Under the pieces are notes generated by a model that worked only from the letters and a program-made list of their open reading frames with translations, searched no databases and was not told the origin of the DNA. Positions 49,038-60,422 of a DNA stretch of 64,000 bases are shown here, piece by piece; positions within the stretch are counted from its first letter, which is position 1; each line of letters begins with the position of its first letter. This stretch comes from an uncultured Serinicoccus sp. GTDB lineage: Bacteria > Actinomycetota > Actinomycetes > Actinomycetales > Dermatophilaceae. A program made the translations under genes and the position numbers. The DNA lies in contig NZ_CANMUA010000004.1 of the NCBI RefSeq assembly GCF_947500995.1, positions 124,001 to 188,000 of the forward strand, given 5' to 3'.

Positions 49038-50135
49038 ATGGAGCGAGCACCCGGCTGGCGTGTCGGAACCCTGTCCGGCATCCCGATCTACCTCGGCCGC
49101 AGCTGGGTGCTGGTGGCGGTGCTCATGGTCGCGCTCTTCGGCCCCACGGTGGAGCGCACGCTGCCCGGTCTGGGCGTCTGGAGCTACGCGGTGGCGTTCG
49201 CCTTCGTCGTGCTGCTGCTGGTGTCGGTGCTGGTGCACGAGGCCGCGCACGCGCTCGTCGCCCAGGGCGTCGGTTTCGGCGTCTCCCGCATCGTGGCGGA
49301 CTTCTGGGGCGGGCACACCGCCCACGACGGGGCCGGTGGCACCCCCGCCCGGAGCGCGGCGGTGGCGGTCGTCGGGCCCGTGGCCAACGGGCTGCTGGCG
49401 CTGCTCGGCTGGTGGGCCATGGGGGTCCTCGACACCACGGGTGTCCCGTTGCTGCTGGCGTATGCCTTCACCTGGGCCAACTCGTTCGTGGCCGTCTTCA
49501 ACCTCGTCCCGGGTCTGCCCCTGGACGGCGGCTTCCTGCTGGAGGCGCTGGTCTGGGGCGTCACCGGCAACCGTCATCTCGGCACCGTGGTGGCCGGGTG
49601 GTCCGGCCGGCTCGTCGTCGTCCTGGTGGCGGTCGTGCTGCTGGTGCCGCCGCTGCTGGCCGGCGACCGGCTGCCCTGGACCCGGGTCGCCTGGGTGGCG
49701 CTCATCGGGGTGTTCCTGTGGCAGGGCGCGAGCCAGGCGATCCGGCTCGGCCGGCAGGGGATGCGCGCCTCGCGGCGCACCCTCGCCGACACCGCGCACC
49801 GGCCGGGCGTCGTGGCGGCCGACGCGCCGCTGCACACGGTGCCGTGGGCCGAGCACCCGCTCTGGGTGGTCGTCGACGGCGAGGGCCGCCCGGACGGCCT
49901 CGTCGACCCGCCGGCGCTGCAGCAGGTGCCCCGGGAGGCGTGGCCGAGCACGCCCGCCGCCGCCGTCGCCGTCCGCCTCCCCGCCGGCTGGGCGGTGCCC
50001 CTGCCTCCGGAGGCCCGGCTGGACGCCGTCATCGAGGTGATGCGCCGCTCCGGCTCCGGGGTGGTCGCCCTGCTCGACGACCAGGGGCGGCCGTGGGGCG
50101 TGGTGAGCACGCACGACGTCACCGGCAGCCGCTCG

Positions 50136-50138
<3 letters not shown>
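49038..50138 (+). CDS. Site-2 protease (M50) with CBS-like C-terminal domain
   Basis: The 366-residue membrane metalloprotease has HEAAH (H67, E68, H71) in the second hydrophobic segment. The third ligand region is NLVPGLPLDGGFLLE. About six transmembrane helices span residues 20-245. The C-terminal 110 residues form a CBS-like domain pair (WVVVDGEGRPDGLV and VVALLDDQGRPWGVV). It may cleave anti-sigma factors within the membrane, but no substrate is encoded nearby. Start fixed by TACGCT. Confidence 0.92.
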
Positions 50139-52807
<2,669 letters not shown>

Positions 52808-52812
52808 GCACC

Positions 52813-53154
52813 GTGCACCGCCTCGGGGACCTGCTGCTGCTCCTCGTCTTCGCCGTCGCCGGGCGGTCCAGCCACGAGCTCGGCCTGACCGCGCTCGGGG
52901 TGCTCGCGACCGCGTGGCCCTTCGCGGTCGGCACGGCCGTCGGGTGGATGCTGACCTGGCGCGCGCGACGCTGGTGGGTGGAGGGTCTGGCGGTCGGCGG
53001 GATGGCGCTGGCCGTCGGGATGCTGCTGCGGGTCGTCACCGGGGCGGGGACCGCGCCGGCCTTCGTGATCGTCGCCGCCGTGGTGCTCGTGGGGGGTGCG
53101 CTGGGCTGGCGGGCCGTCGTGCAAGCGCTGTCGGTGCGCAGGCGTAGGGTCTGA
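52813..53154 (+). CDS. DUF3054 family membrane protein
   Basis: The 113-residue protein has four transmembrane helices and the DUF3054 pattern: DLLLLLVFAVAGRSSHE, a W-P-F motif in the second helix and GMLLRVVTGAGTAPAFV. Function is unknown. It begins 5 nt after arc, so it is probably on the arc transcript. It overlaps nothing and is followed by the MFS gene with its own -10 box. Confidence 0.85.
   Translation: MHRLGDLLLLLVFAVAGRSSHELGLTALGVLATAWPFAVGTAVGWMLTWRARRWWVEGLAVGGMALAVGMLLRVVTGAGTAPAFVIVAAVVLVGGALGWRAVVQALSVRRRRV
53145..53150 (+). promoter_or_regulatory. -10 element TAGGGT of the MFS gene
   Basis: The box lies within the DUF3054 end and 7 nt before ATG 53158. Confidence 0.6.
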
Positions 53155-53157
53155 GGC

Positions 53158-55185
53158 ATGACGGCGGGTGCGGACGAGACGACCACGACGGCCTCCGCAC
53201 CCACCACCCCCACCACGGCGATCATCGTCGTCCTGTCGCTGTGCGGCACCCTCGTCTCGCTGCAGCAGACGCTGGTCCTGCCGCTGCTGCCGGTGTTCCC
53301 GGAGATCCTGGGCACGACCAGCGACAACGCGTCCTGGCTGGTCACCGTCACGCTGCTCACTGCGGCGGTCGGCACCCCGATCGTCTCGCGGCTGGCCGAC
53401 ATGTTCGGCAAGCGGCTGCTGCTCATCGTCTGCATGTGGGCGGTCATCGCCGGGTCGGTCGTCTCGGCCCTCAGCTCCGAGCTCGCGCTCGTCGTGCTCG
53501 GCCGCGGGCTCAGCGGGCTCGGTGCCTGCCTGGTGCCCGTGGGCATCAGCATCATGCGCGACCACCTGCCGGCCGACCGGGTCGGCTCGGGCGTGGCGCT
53601 CATGTCGGCGACGCTGGGCATCGGTGGCGCGATCGGGATGCCGCTGGCCGGCGTCATCTACGACAACCTCGACTGGCACGCGCTGTTCTACGTCTCCGGC
53701 GGGTTCGCCGTCGTCATGCTCGTCGCGGTCTACCTCGTCGTGCCGGAGTCGACGGTCAAGACCCGGGGCCGGTTCGACTACGTGGGTGCGGTGCTGCTGT
53801 CGGTGGCGCTGACCTGCTTCCTGCTGGCGGTGAGCAAGGCCGGCACCTGGGGCTGGGCCTCGCCGCTGACCCTCAGCCTCCTCGCCGCCGCCGGGCTGGT
53901 GCTGGCGGCGTGGGTGCCGTGGGAGCTGCGGACCGGCCAGCCGCTGGTGGACATCCGCACCTCGATGCGCCGCACGGTGCTGCTCACCAACGCCGCCTCG
54001 GTCCTCATCGGCTTCGCGATGTTCGCCAACTTCCTCACCTCGGCCCAGCAGGTGCAGATGCCGGCCGACACCGGCTACGGCTTCGGGCTGTCCGCGGTGT
54101 CCACGGGCCTGGTGCTGCTGCCCAGCGGGCTGCTCATGGTGGCGATGTCGCCGGTGTCCGCCGGGCTCATCCGCCGCCACGGCGCCCGGGCGGTCCTCAT
54201 CGCCGGGGCGGTGACCATCGCCGTGGGCTTCATCGGCCGCTCGCTGCTGCACCGCAGCGTGCTCGAGGTGGTCATCACCTCCAGCATCGCCTCGCTCGGC
54301 ACCGCCCTGGCCTTCGCGGCCATGCCCACGCTCATCATGCGCGCCGTCCCCATCACCGAGACCGCCTCGGCCAACGGGCTCAACACCCTGCTGCGCTCCA
54401 TCGGCACGTCCTCGGCCTCCGCGCTCGTGGCCGCCGTCTTCGCCGCCACCATGACCGCCACCGCCAGCGGCGTGCCGGCGCCCTCGTTCGCGGCATACCA
54501 GCTCATCTTCTGGGCCGGCGCCGCCGCCTCCCTCGGCGGCGGGCTCATCGCGGCCTTCATCCGGCGCCCGCAACGGGTGAGCGTCGAGGAGCCGGGCGCG
54601 GTGGCGGCCCCGACGGGGGAGCGCACCGAGGTCAAGCACGCCGGGATGGGCGACCTGCCCGAGCTGCTCGTGCGGGGGCGGGTCGTGGGCCCACGGGGCG
54701 GCCCGCTGCGCCAGGCGGTCACCACGGTGCTGCGCCCCGACGGCACCCACATCGACTGGGGCCGCACCGACAACGACGGGCGCTACACCCTGGCGCTGCC
54801 CGAGCCGGGGGCCTACCTGCTCGTCGTGTCCGCGGACGGCTGGGCCCCGCAGTCGTGCCTGGTGGACCTCGCCGTCGGGCACGAGGAGGACGTGACGATG
54901 ACGCGGCGGCTGCTGCTCTCCGGGCACGTGCTCGACGACGGGCGCCCGCTGGGCGGGGTGCTCGTCTCGCTCATCAAGCACTCCGGGGAGTACGTCGCCA
55001 CCGCCCACACCGACGCCGACGGCTCCTACGAGATCGGGCTGCCGCCCCCCGGCCGCTACGTCCTCACCGCCGTCGACCACGACGCCGGCCGCACCCGGTC
55101 CCGGGCGCTCACGGTCCTGGCCACCTCCACGACCCTCGACCTCGACATCGTCACCGGCGTCCCGCGTCCGCGGATCGACGCCTGA
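53158..55185 (+). CDS. DHA2-like MFS transporter fused to two carboxypeptidase-regulatory-like domains
   Basis: Residues about 20-480 form a 12-14 helix major facilitator with the A-motif-like SRLADMFGKRLLLIV and GRGLSGLGACLVPVGI, resembling drug:H+ antiporters. Residues about 500-675 are two beta-sandwich repeats of the carboxypeptidase regulatory-like type. They are RVVGPRGGPLRQAVTTVLRPDG with NDGRYTLALPEPGAYLL, then DDGRPLGGVLVSLI with DADGSYEIGLPPPGRYVL. This fusion is uncommon, and its side of the membrane depends on helix number. The gene lies between arc and dop. Confidence 0.88.
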   Translation: MTAGADETTTTASAPTTPTTAIIVVLSLCGTLVSLQQTLVLPLLPVFPEILGTTSDNASWLVTVTLLTAAVGTPIVSRLADMFGKRLLLIVCMWAVIAGSVVSALSSELALVVLGRGLSGLGACLVPVGISIMRDHLPADRVGSGVALMSATLGIGGAIGMPLAGVIYDNLDWHALFYVSGGFAVVMLVAVYLVVPESTVKTRGRFDYVGAVLLSVALTCFLLAVSKAGTWGWASPLTLSLLAAAGLVLAAWVPWELRTGQPLVDIRTSMRRTVLLTNAASVLIGFAMFANFLTSAQQVQMPADTGYGFGLSAVSTGLVLLPSGLLMVAMSPVSAGLIRRHGARAVLIAGAVTIAVGFIGRSLLHRSVLEVVITSSIASLGTALAFAAMPTLIMRAVPITETASANGLNTLLRSIGTSSASALVAAVFAATMTATASGVPAPSFAAYQLIFWAGAAASLGGGLIAAFIRRPQRVSVEEPGAVAAPTGERTEVKHAGMGDLPELLVRGRVVGPRGGPLRQAVTTVLRPDGTHIDWGRTDNDGRYTLALPEPGAYLLVVSADGWAPQSCLVDLAVGHEEDVTMTRRLLLSGHVLDDGRPLGGVLVSLIKHSGEYVATAHTDADGSYEIGLPPPGRYVLTAVDHDAGRTRSRALTVLATSTTLDLDIVTGVPRPRIDA

Positions 55186-55196
55186 GAGGCTGCGGC

Positions 55197-56750
55197 ATGG
55201 GCGTCGGCAGGGTCATGGGCATCGAGACCGAGCTCGGCATCACCAGCACGCAGCGGGACGCCGCCGGGCAGCCGGTGACCCCGATGGTCCTCTCGGGCCA
55301 GGTGGTGCGCGCGTATGCCGCGGGCGCACCCGCCGGCGCGGCACTGCCCTCGGCGGCGGGGTGGGACTACGCCGACGAGACGCCGCTGCGCGACGCGCGC
55401 GGCTTCGAGATGGCACGCGCGCTGGCGCACCGCTCGCAGCTGACCGATGTCGAGGACCCGACCATCGCCACCTCGGTGCTGTCCAACGGGGCCCGGTTCT
55501 ACGTCGACCACGCCCACCCGGAGTACTCCAGCCCGGAGGTCACCGGCCCGCTCGCGGCCGTCCGCTGGGACCGGGCGGGGGAGGAGGTGGCCCTCGCGGC
55601 GGTCCGCACCCTCGCGCAGGAGGGCCTGGACGTGCGGCTCTACAAGAACAACGTGGACGGCAAGGGCGCGTCCTACGGCACCCACGAGAACTACCTCGTG
55701 CCCCGGGCGGTGCCCTTCGACCGGCTGGCCGCCCGGCTCATCCCCTTCCTCGTGGCCCGGCCGGTGATCGCCGGGGCGGGCCGCGTGGGGCTCGGGCAGG
55801 CCAGCGAGCGGCCGGGCTTCCAGCTCTCCCAGCGCGCCGACTACCTCGAGGCGGAGATCGGCCTGGAGACGACGTTGCGCCGGCCCATCGTCAACACCCG
55901 CGACGAGCCGCACGCCACCCCGCACCTGCACCGGCGGCTGCACGTCATCGTCGGCGACGCGACGATGGCCGACGTCACCACCTACCTCGCGCTCGGGTCC
56001 CTCTCGGCGGTCCTGCGGGTGATCGAGACCCACCCGCACCTGCTCGACGGGCTGGCCCTGGCGCACCCCGTGGCCGCGGCCCAGCAGGTCAGCCACGACC
56101 CGACGCTGCGGACGACGGTCGAGCTGGCCGACGGCCGACACCTCACCGGGCTGGACCTGCTCGAGGCGCACCTCGGAGCCGCCGAGGAGGCCGCGGCGTC
56201 CGGTCACGAGGCCTGGGCGGAGTCGGGGGAGGCGCACACCGGGCCGCTGCTGCGCCGGTGGCGGGAGGTCCTGGAGACCCTGCGGCGCGACCCGGCCGGG
56301 GCGGCGGGGCAGGTCGAGTGGGTCGCCAAGCAGCAGCTGCTCGAGCGGTTCGCCGAGCGCGCCGGAATGGGCTGGGAGGACCCCCGGCTCGCGGCCATGG
56401 ACATCCAGTGGCACGACCTCGACCCCGAGCGCGGCCTGGCCCGCAAGCTGCGGGCGGCCGGCCGGCTGGAGCGCCTCGTCGGCGACGAGGAGGTCGCGCA
56501 CGCCGTCACCCACCCGCCCGAGGACACCCGGGCGTGGTTCCGCGGCGAGGTGGTCCGGCGCTACGGCGCGGGCGGGGGAGTGCGGGCCGCCTCCTGGGAC
56601 TCGGTCGTGCTCGCCGACGAGCGGGGCCGGCTGCGCCGGGTGCGGATCGAGGAGCCCACCGGCGGGCGCCGGGACCGGGTCGCCGACCTGCTGGACCGGC
56701 ATACCGACGCCGCCGGGCTGCTCTCCGAGCTCGTCAGCGAGGACGTCTGA
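55197..56750 (+). CDS. dop: Dop, depupylase/Pup deamidase
   Basis: Dop deamidates the C-terminal Gln of Pup to Glu and also removes Pup from targets. The 517-residue glutamine-synthetase-like protein begins RVMGIETELGITS. It has the Dop-loop (about 40-80, GGAGWDYADET-like) missing from PafA, plus VDHAHPEYSSPE and [11 protein letters not shown]. It is paralogous to PafA 400 bp downstream. Pup here ends in Gln, so the deamidase activity is needed. ATG 55197 is used; ATG 55215 is a minor alternative. Confidence 0.94.
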   Translation: MGVGRVMGIETELGITSTQRDAAGQPVTPMVLSGQVVRAYAAGAPAGAALPSAAGWDYADETPLRDARGFEMARALAHRSQLTDVEDPTIATSVLSNGARFYVDHAHPEYSSPEVTGPLAAVRWDRAGEEVALAAVRTLAQEGLDVRLYKNNVDGKGASYGTHENYLVPRAVPFDRLAARLIPFLVARPVIAGAGRVGLGQASERPGFQLSQRADYLEAEIGLETTLRRPIVNTRDEPHATPHLHRRLHVIVGDATMADVTTYLALGSLSAVLRVIETHPHLLDGLALAHPVAAAQQVSHDPTLRTTVELADGRHLTGLDLLEAHLGAAEEAAASGHEAWAESGEAHTGPLLRRWREVLETLRRDPAGAAGQVEWVAKQQLLERFAERAGMGWEDPRLAAMDIQWHDLDPERGLARKLRAAGRLERLVGDEEVAHAVTHPPEDTRAWFRGEVVRRYGAGGGVRAASWDSVVLADERGRLRRVRIEEPTGGRRDRVADLLDRHTDAAGLLSELVSEDV

Positions 56751-56768
56751 GCCGCGACCGCCCCCGGG

Positions 56769-56844
56769 CCGGCGACACGCCGGTCCGGATCGGCTCAGCC
56801 ACGCACCTGCGCGGCTGAGCCGACGGCTCCGGGCGTGTCGCCGG
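56769..56844. repeat. Long imperfect palindrome between dop and pup
   Basis: A 32-bp left arm (56769-56800) and a 32-bp right arm (56813-56844) surround a 12-nt loop. Their inner 11 bp (CGGCTCAGCC/GGCTGAGCCG) and outer GGCGACACGCC/GGCGTGTCGCC pair exactly. One arm recurs at 60345-60372. It could terminate dop transcripts before the separate pup promoter. Confidence 0.75.
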
Positions 56845-56883
56845 GACGCGGCGCGGCCAGGAGCAGGGGGTGGTGCTCTGCCC

Positions 56884-56889
56884 TAGGAT
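56884..56889 (+). promoter_or_regulatory. -10 element TAGGAT of pup
   Basis: The box ends 6 nt before ATG 56896, giving a leaderless pup mRNA distinct from dop. Confidence 0.65.
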
Positions 56890-56895
56890 CGGGGT

Positions 56896-57102
56896 ATGTC
56901 GCAGCAGCAGTTCGACCGCCGACGGGACAGCGGCGCCGGGGACGGCCCCGAGCCGGACGCCACCCCGCCCCCTGCCGCACCGGCGGCGCAGAGCGCCGAG
57001 CGGGACGCGGCCCTGGACTCCCTGCTCGACGAGATCGACGGGGTGCTGGAGACCAACGCGACCGAGTTCGTGCACGGCTTCGTGCAGAAGGGCGGCCAGT
57101 GA
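56896..57102 (+). CDS. pup: Pup, prokaryotic ubiquitin-like protein
   Basis: Pup is covalently attached to lysines of target proteins. The 68-residue product has a disordered N-terminus rich in Gln, Arg and Pro, then the ARC-binding helix region [19 protein letters not shown]. It ends FVQKGGQ. The terminal Gln means Dop must convert it to Glu before PafA can ligate it. It is followed directly by pafA, 10 nt downstream; no prcB or prcA intervenes. Confidence 0.96.
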   Translation: MSQQQFDRRRDSGAGDGPEPDATPPPAAPAAQSAERDAALDSLLDEIDGVLETNATEFVHGFVQKGGQ

Positions 57103-57112
57103 CGGTGCCGCC

Positions 57113-58519
57113 GTGCTGAGCCGCATCATGGGCGTCGAGACCGAGTTCGGCGTCAACGCGACCTTCACCGGCCCCTCCCGGCTCTCCCCGGAGGAGGTCT
57201 CCCGCTACCTCTTCCGCAAGGTCGTCGCCTGGGGGCGGTCGTCGAACGTCTTCCTCGGCAACGGCTCCCGGCTCTACCTCGACGTCGGCTCCCACCCGGA
57301 GTACGCCACCGCGGAGTGCACCGACCTGCTCGACCTCGTCGCCCACGACCGGGCGGGCGAGCTCGTGGTCCAGGACCTCGCGGAGGACGCCGAGCAGCGG
57401 ATCGCGGCCGAGGGCCTGGACGCGACCGTCTACGTGCTCAAGAACAACGTGGACTCCCGCGGCAACTCCTACGGCTCGCACGAGAACTACCTCATCGAGC
57501 GGCGCACCCGCATGGAGCGCCTCACCGACACCCTCGTCCCGTTCCTCGTGACCCGCCAGCTCGTCACCGGTGCCGGGCGGCTGCACGTCGTGGAGCAGCG
57601 GGCGACCTACCTCGTCTCCCAGCGCGCCGACCACATGTGGGAGGACCTGTCCTCGGCGACGACCCGCTCCCGGCCCATCATCAACACCCGCGACGAGCCG
57701 CACGCCGACCCGGAGAAGCACCGGCGCCTGCACGTCATCGTCGGCGACTCCACGATGAGCCAGACCACGACGATGCTGCGGCTGGGCACGACCGACCTCG
57801 TGCTCAAGATGCTGGAGGCCGGCACCGTCGTGCCCGACCTCGTCCTCGCCAACCCCATGCAGGCGATCCGCGAGGTCAGCCGCGACCGGACCGGGCGGAC
57901 CCCGCTGGCGCTGCGCCGCGGCGGCACGATCACCGCGCTGGAGCTGCAGCGCGAGCTGCTCGACCTCACGACCGGGTATGCCCGGGGTGCCGGCCTGCAT
58001 GAGCACCCGGTGCACCGCGACGTCCTGCAGCTGTGGGAGCGCGGGCTCGAGGCGATCGAGACCGACCGGCTGGACCTCGTCGACACCGAGATCGAGTGGG
58101 TCATGAAGAAGAAGCTGCTCGACTCCTACGCGCAGCGCCACGACCTCGAGCCGTGGGACCCGCGGCTGCAGCAGCTCGACCTGGCCTGGCACGACATCCA
58201 CCCGAGACGCGGGCTGGCCCGCATCCTCGAGCGCTCGGGCGCCGCGCGGACCGTGGTCGACGAGGAGCGGATCCGGGCCGCCACGACCGTGCCCCCGGAC
58301 ACCCGGGCGCGGCTGCGGGGGGACTTCGTCCGGACCGCCGCCGAGCACCGCCGGGACTTCACCGTGGACTGGGTGCACCTCAAGCTCAACGACGCCGCGC
58401 AGCGGACGGTGATCTGCAAGGACCCGTTCGCCGCGCAGGACGAGCGGGTCGACGCCCTGCTCGAGCACATCCGCGCCACCAGCGGTGCTCCCACGAAAGG
58501 TTCAGGGTCACCGGGTTAG
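57113..58519 (+). CDS. pafA: PafA, Pup-protein ligase
   Basis: PafA attaches the C-terminal Glu of Pup to lysine side chains using ATP. The 468-residue product starts [15 protein letters not shown] and has [12 protein letters not shown], the ATP/metal site [29 protein letters not shown] and [15 protein letters not shown]. It lacks the Dop loop. GTG 57113 matches the N-terminus of the M. tuberculosis protein (MQRRIMG). In proteasome-bearing actinobacteria prcBA would sit upstream of it. Confidence 0.96.
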   Translation: MLSRIMGVETEFGVNATFTGPSRLSPEEVSRYLFRKVVAWGRSSNVFLGNGSRLYLDVGSHPEYATAECTDLLDLVAHDRAGELVVQDLAEDAEQRIAAEGLDATVYVLKNNVDSRGNSYGSHENYLIERRTRMERLTDTLVPFLVTRQLVTGAGRLHVVEQRATYLVSQRADHMWEDLSSATTRSRPIINTRDEPHADPEKHRRLHVIVGDSTMSQTTTMLRLGTTDLVLKMLEAGTVVPDLVLANPMQAIREVSRDRTGRTPLALRRGGTITALELQRELLDLTTGYARGAGLHEHPVHRDVLQLWERGLEAIETDRLDLVDTEIEWVMKKKLLDSYAQRHDLEPWDPRLQQLDLAWHDIHPRRGLARILERSGAARTVVDEERIRAATTVPPDTRARLRGDFVRTAAEHRRDFTVDWVHLKLNDAAQRTVICKDPFAAQDERVDALLEHIRATSGAPTKGSGSPG

Positions 58520-58522
58520 GCT
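58517..58522 (+). promoter_or_regulatory. -10 element TAGGCT before the FKBP lipoprotein gene
   Basis: The box overlaps the pafA stop. The start GTG 58560 is about 37 nt away with AAAGGA upstream, so this mRNA has a normal leader. Confidence 0.5.
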
Positions 58523-58559
58523 GGTCCGGACGCTTCCCCGATCTGCAAAGGACGCACCT

Positions 58560-59603
58560 GTGCGCTCTTCCCGCCTGCGCTACCTCGCGGCCGCCGCCGC
58601 ACCCCTGATCTTCCTGGCCGGCTGCAGCCCCGAGTCGACCGACGAGGGGGCGGACGACGCCGCGACGAGCAGCGCACCCGGCGACGACGCCGCCGCGACC
58701 TCGGCCGCACCCAACGGCGACCTCGCCGACGTCGACGTCGACACCGAGGGCGAGGCCCCCGCGCTGACCTGGGACGGCGAGCCCTTCGCCGAGGGTGACC
58801 TGCCCTTCGTGGCCGCCTCGACCGAGTCCCGCACCCTCACCGAGGGCGACGGCGAGGAGGTCGCCGACACCCACGAGGTGCGGGTGCGGTACCTCACCGT
58901 CAACGGCACCACCGGCGAGCAGCTGGTGTCGACCTTCGAGAACGACGAGGCGGTCACCCTCGACCTCACCGACGAGACCCTCTTCCCGGCCTTCCGCGAC
59001 CAGCTGCCCGGCACCATGGTCGGCGACGAGCTGCTCCTGGCGATCCCGGCGGCCGACGCCTTCGGCGAGGCCGGCAACGAGCAGCTCGGCGTGGGCCCGA
59101 CCGACACGATGCTCTTCTACATGGTCGTCGAGGACACCGGCGAGCCGCTCACCGAGGCGCAGGGCGAGGAGGTCGAGCCCGAGGAGGGCCTGCCCACCGT
59201 CACCATGGGTGACGCCGGGCCGGAGATCGACGTCGAGGGCGTCGAGGCACCCGACCAGCTCATCACCCAGCCGCTCATCCGCGGTGAGGGCCCCGAGGTC
59301 GTGGCCGGGCAGACCATCCGGGTCCACTACACCGGGGTCAAGCTCTCCGACGGCGAGGTCTTCGACAGCTCGTGGGAGCGCGGCGAGCCCACCGAGTTCC
59401 CCATCGGGGTGGGCCAGGTCATCGTCGGCTGGGACGAGGGGCTCGTCGGCCAGACCGTCGGCTCCCGGGTGCTGCTCGTGATCCCGGCCGAGGAGGCCTA
59501 CGGCGAGGCTCCGGAGGAGACGGAGGGCCAGACCGCGGCCCCCGGCAACGAGCTGGCCGGCGAGGACCTCGTCTTCGTCGTCGACATCCTCGGCGCCTCC
59601 TGA
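58560..59603 (+). CDS. FKBP-type peptidyl-prolyl isomerase lipoprotein
   Basis: The 347-residue protein has a lipoprotein signal with lipobox LAGC (Cys22), then a disordered acidic linker. A divergent FKBP-like domain (about 100-205) comes first, and a canonical FKBP domain follows at about 245-347. The latter shows VHYTGVKLSDGEVFDSSW and VGQVIVGWDEGLVGQTVG. It is anchored outside the membrane and catalyses prolyl isomerisation or acts as a chaperone. A paralogous one-domain FKBP follows after a tandem-repeat spacer. Confidence 0.93.
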   Translation: MRSSRLRYLAAAAAPLIFLAGCSPESTDEGADDAATSSAPGDDAAATSAAPNGDLADVDVDTEGEAPALTWDGEPFAEGDLPFVAASTESRTLTEGDGEEVADTHEVRVRYLTVNGTTGEQLVSTFENDEAVTLDLTDETLFPAFRDQLPGTMVGDELLLAIPAADAFGEAGNEQLGVGPTDTMLFYMVVEDTGEPLTEAQGEEVEPEEGLPTVTMGDAGPEIDVEGVEAPDQLITQPLIRGEGPEVVAGQTIRVHYTGVKLSDGEVFDSSWERGEPTEFPIGVGQVIVGWDEGLVGQTVGSRVLLVIPAEEAYGEAPEETEGQTAAPGNELAGEDLVFVVDILGAS

Positions 59604-59673
59604 CCCGACCGCTACCCCCGCACCGCCTCACCCCTCACCCACCGCGACCCCCTCACCCACCGCGACCCCCTCA

Positions 59674-59790
59674 CCCACCGGGCGCCGCGAGTGGTGGGCT
59701 GAGGGCCCACCGGGCGCCGCACATGGTGGGCTGACGACCCACCGGGCGCCGCACATGGTGGGCTGACGACCCACCGGGCGCCGCGCATGG
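59674..59790. repeat. 32-bp tandem repeat array (3.7 copies) between FKBP genes
   Basis: Units begin CCCACCGGGCGCCGC at 59674, 59706, 59738 and 59770, an exact 32-bp period, with each unit also bearing a GGTGGG complement of CCCACC that can fold. Directly upstream (about 59635-59675) an 18-bp-period CCTCACCCACCGCGACCC array is present. The 233-bp spacer 59604-59836 holds no other gene. Confidence 0.85.
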
Positions 59791-59836
59791 TGGCCGGCGC
59801 ACGGCATACCTGACCTCGAACGAGAAGGAGCACATC

Positions 59837-60235
59837 ATGACCGAGTCCGCTTTCGGCCGCGTCCAGAAGGCCAAGCCCGAGATCGACTTCCCCGGCGACG
59901 AGCCGCCCGCCGACCTGCAGGTCGAGGACCTCGAGGTCGGCAGGGGCGCCGAGGCCACGGCCGGCTCGACCATCTCCGCGCACTACGTGGGCGTGTCCTG
60001 GTCGACCGGCGACGAGTTCGACGCCTCGTGGAACCGCGGCGAGCCGCTCACCTTCACGGCCGGCGTCGGTCAGGTCATCCAGGGCTGGGACCAGGGCCTG
60101 CTCGGGATGAAGGTCGGCGGTCGCCGCAGGATCGTCATCCCGCCGCACCTGGGGTATGGCGACCGCGGCGCCGGCGGCGCCATCAAGGGTGGCGAGACGC
60201 TCATCTTCGTCGTCGACCTCATGGACGTGCGCTGA
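59837..60235 (+). CDS. Single-domain cytoplasmic FKBP-type peptidyl-prolyl isomerase
   Basis: The 132-residue protein has one FKBP domain with ISAHYVGVSWSTGDEFDASW, VGQVIQGWDQGLLGMKVG and GYGDRGAGGAIKGGETLIFV. No signal peptide is present, so it is cytoplasmic. The N-terminal FPGDEPPADLQVEDLEVG is typical of actinobacterial FKBP12-like proteins. The ATG has GAGAAGGAGCA upstream. A strong terminator follows. Confidence 0.95.
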   Translation: MTESAFGRVQKAKPEIDFPGDEPPADLQVEDLEVGRGAEATAGSTISAHYVGVSWSTGDEFDASWNRGEPLTFTAGVGQVIQGWDQGLLGMKVGGRRRIVIPPHLGYGDRGAGGAIKGGETLIFVVDLMDVR

Positions 60236-60268
60236 CCCGAGCCCGCACGCGCCGCTCCGGCGCCTCGA

Positions 60269-60306
60269 CCTCGGCCCAGGCGTTCTGGTGAACGCCTGGG
60301 GCGAGG
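60269..60306. terminator. Stem-loop terminator between the FKBP and antiporter genes
   Basis: CCTCGGCCCAGGCGTT (60269-60284) pairs with AACGCCTGGGGCGAGG (60291-60306) over 16 positions with one G-G mismatch and a 6-nt loop. The pair of convergent genes is separated by 187 bp. The rest of that spacer (60307-60422) holds repeat fragments, including a 28-bp copy (60345-60372) of the dop-pup palindrome arm and CACACCTCACGT twice. Confidence 0.85.
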
Positions 60307-60422
60307 TGCGTCGGCGTGTCGTCGGCCCAGGCGTTCATGTGCGCGGCTGAGCCGATCGGGACGGGCGTGTCGTCGGCCACACCTCACGTGGCGCCCGGGG
60401 ACGGGCGCCGGCGCCCCACACC

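Noticed and set aside
53241-55196. N-terminal extension of dop by about 650 codons
   Set aside because: The extension is the shadow of the MFS gene in another frame. Homology to Dop begins at RVMGIETELG just after ATG 55197.
59674-59790. CRISPR array or short coding repeat protein
   Set aside because: The 32-bp units are contiguous with no spacers, and the frames across them encode no supported protein.
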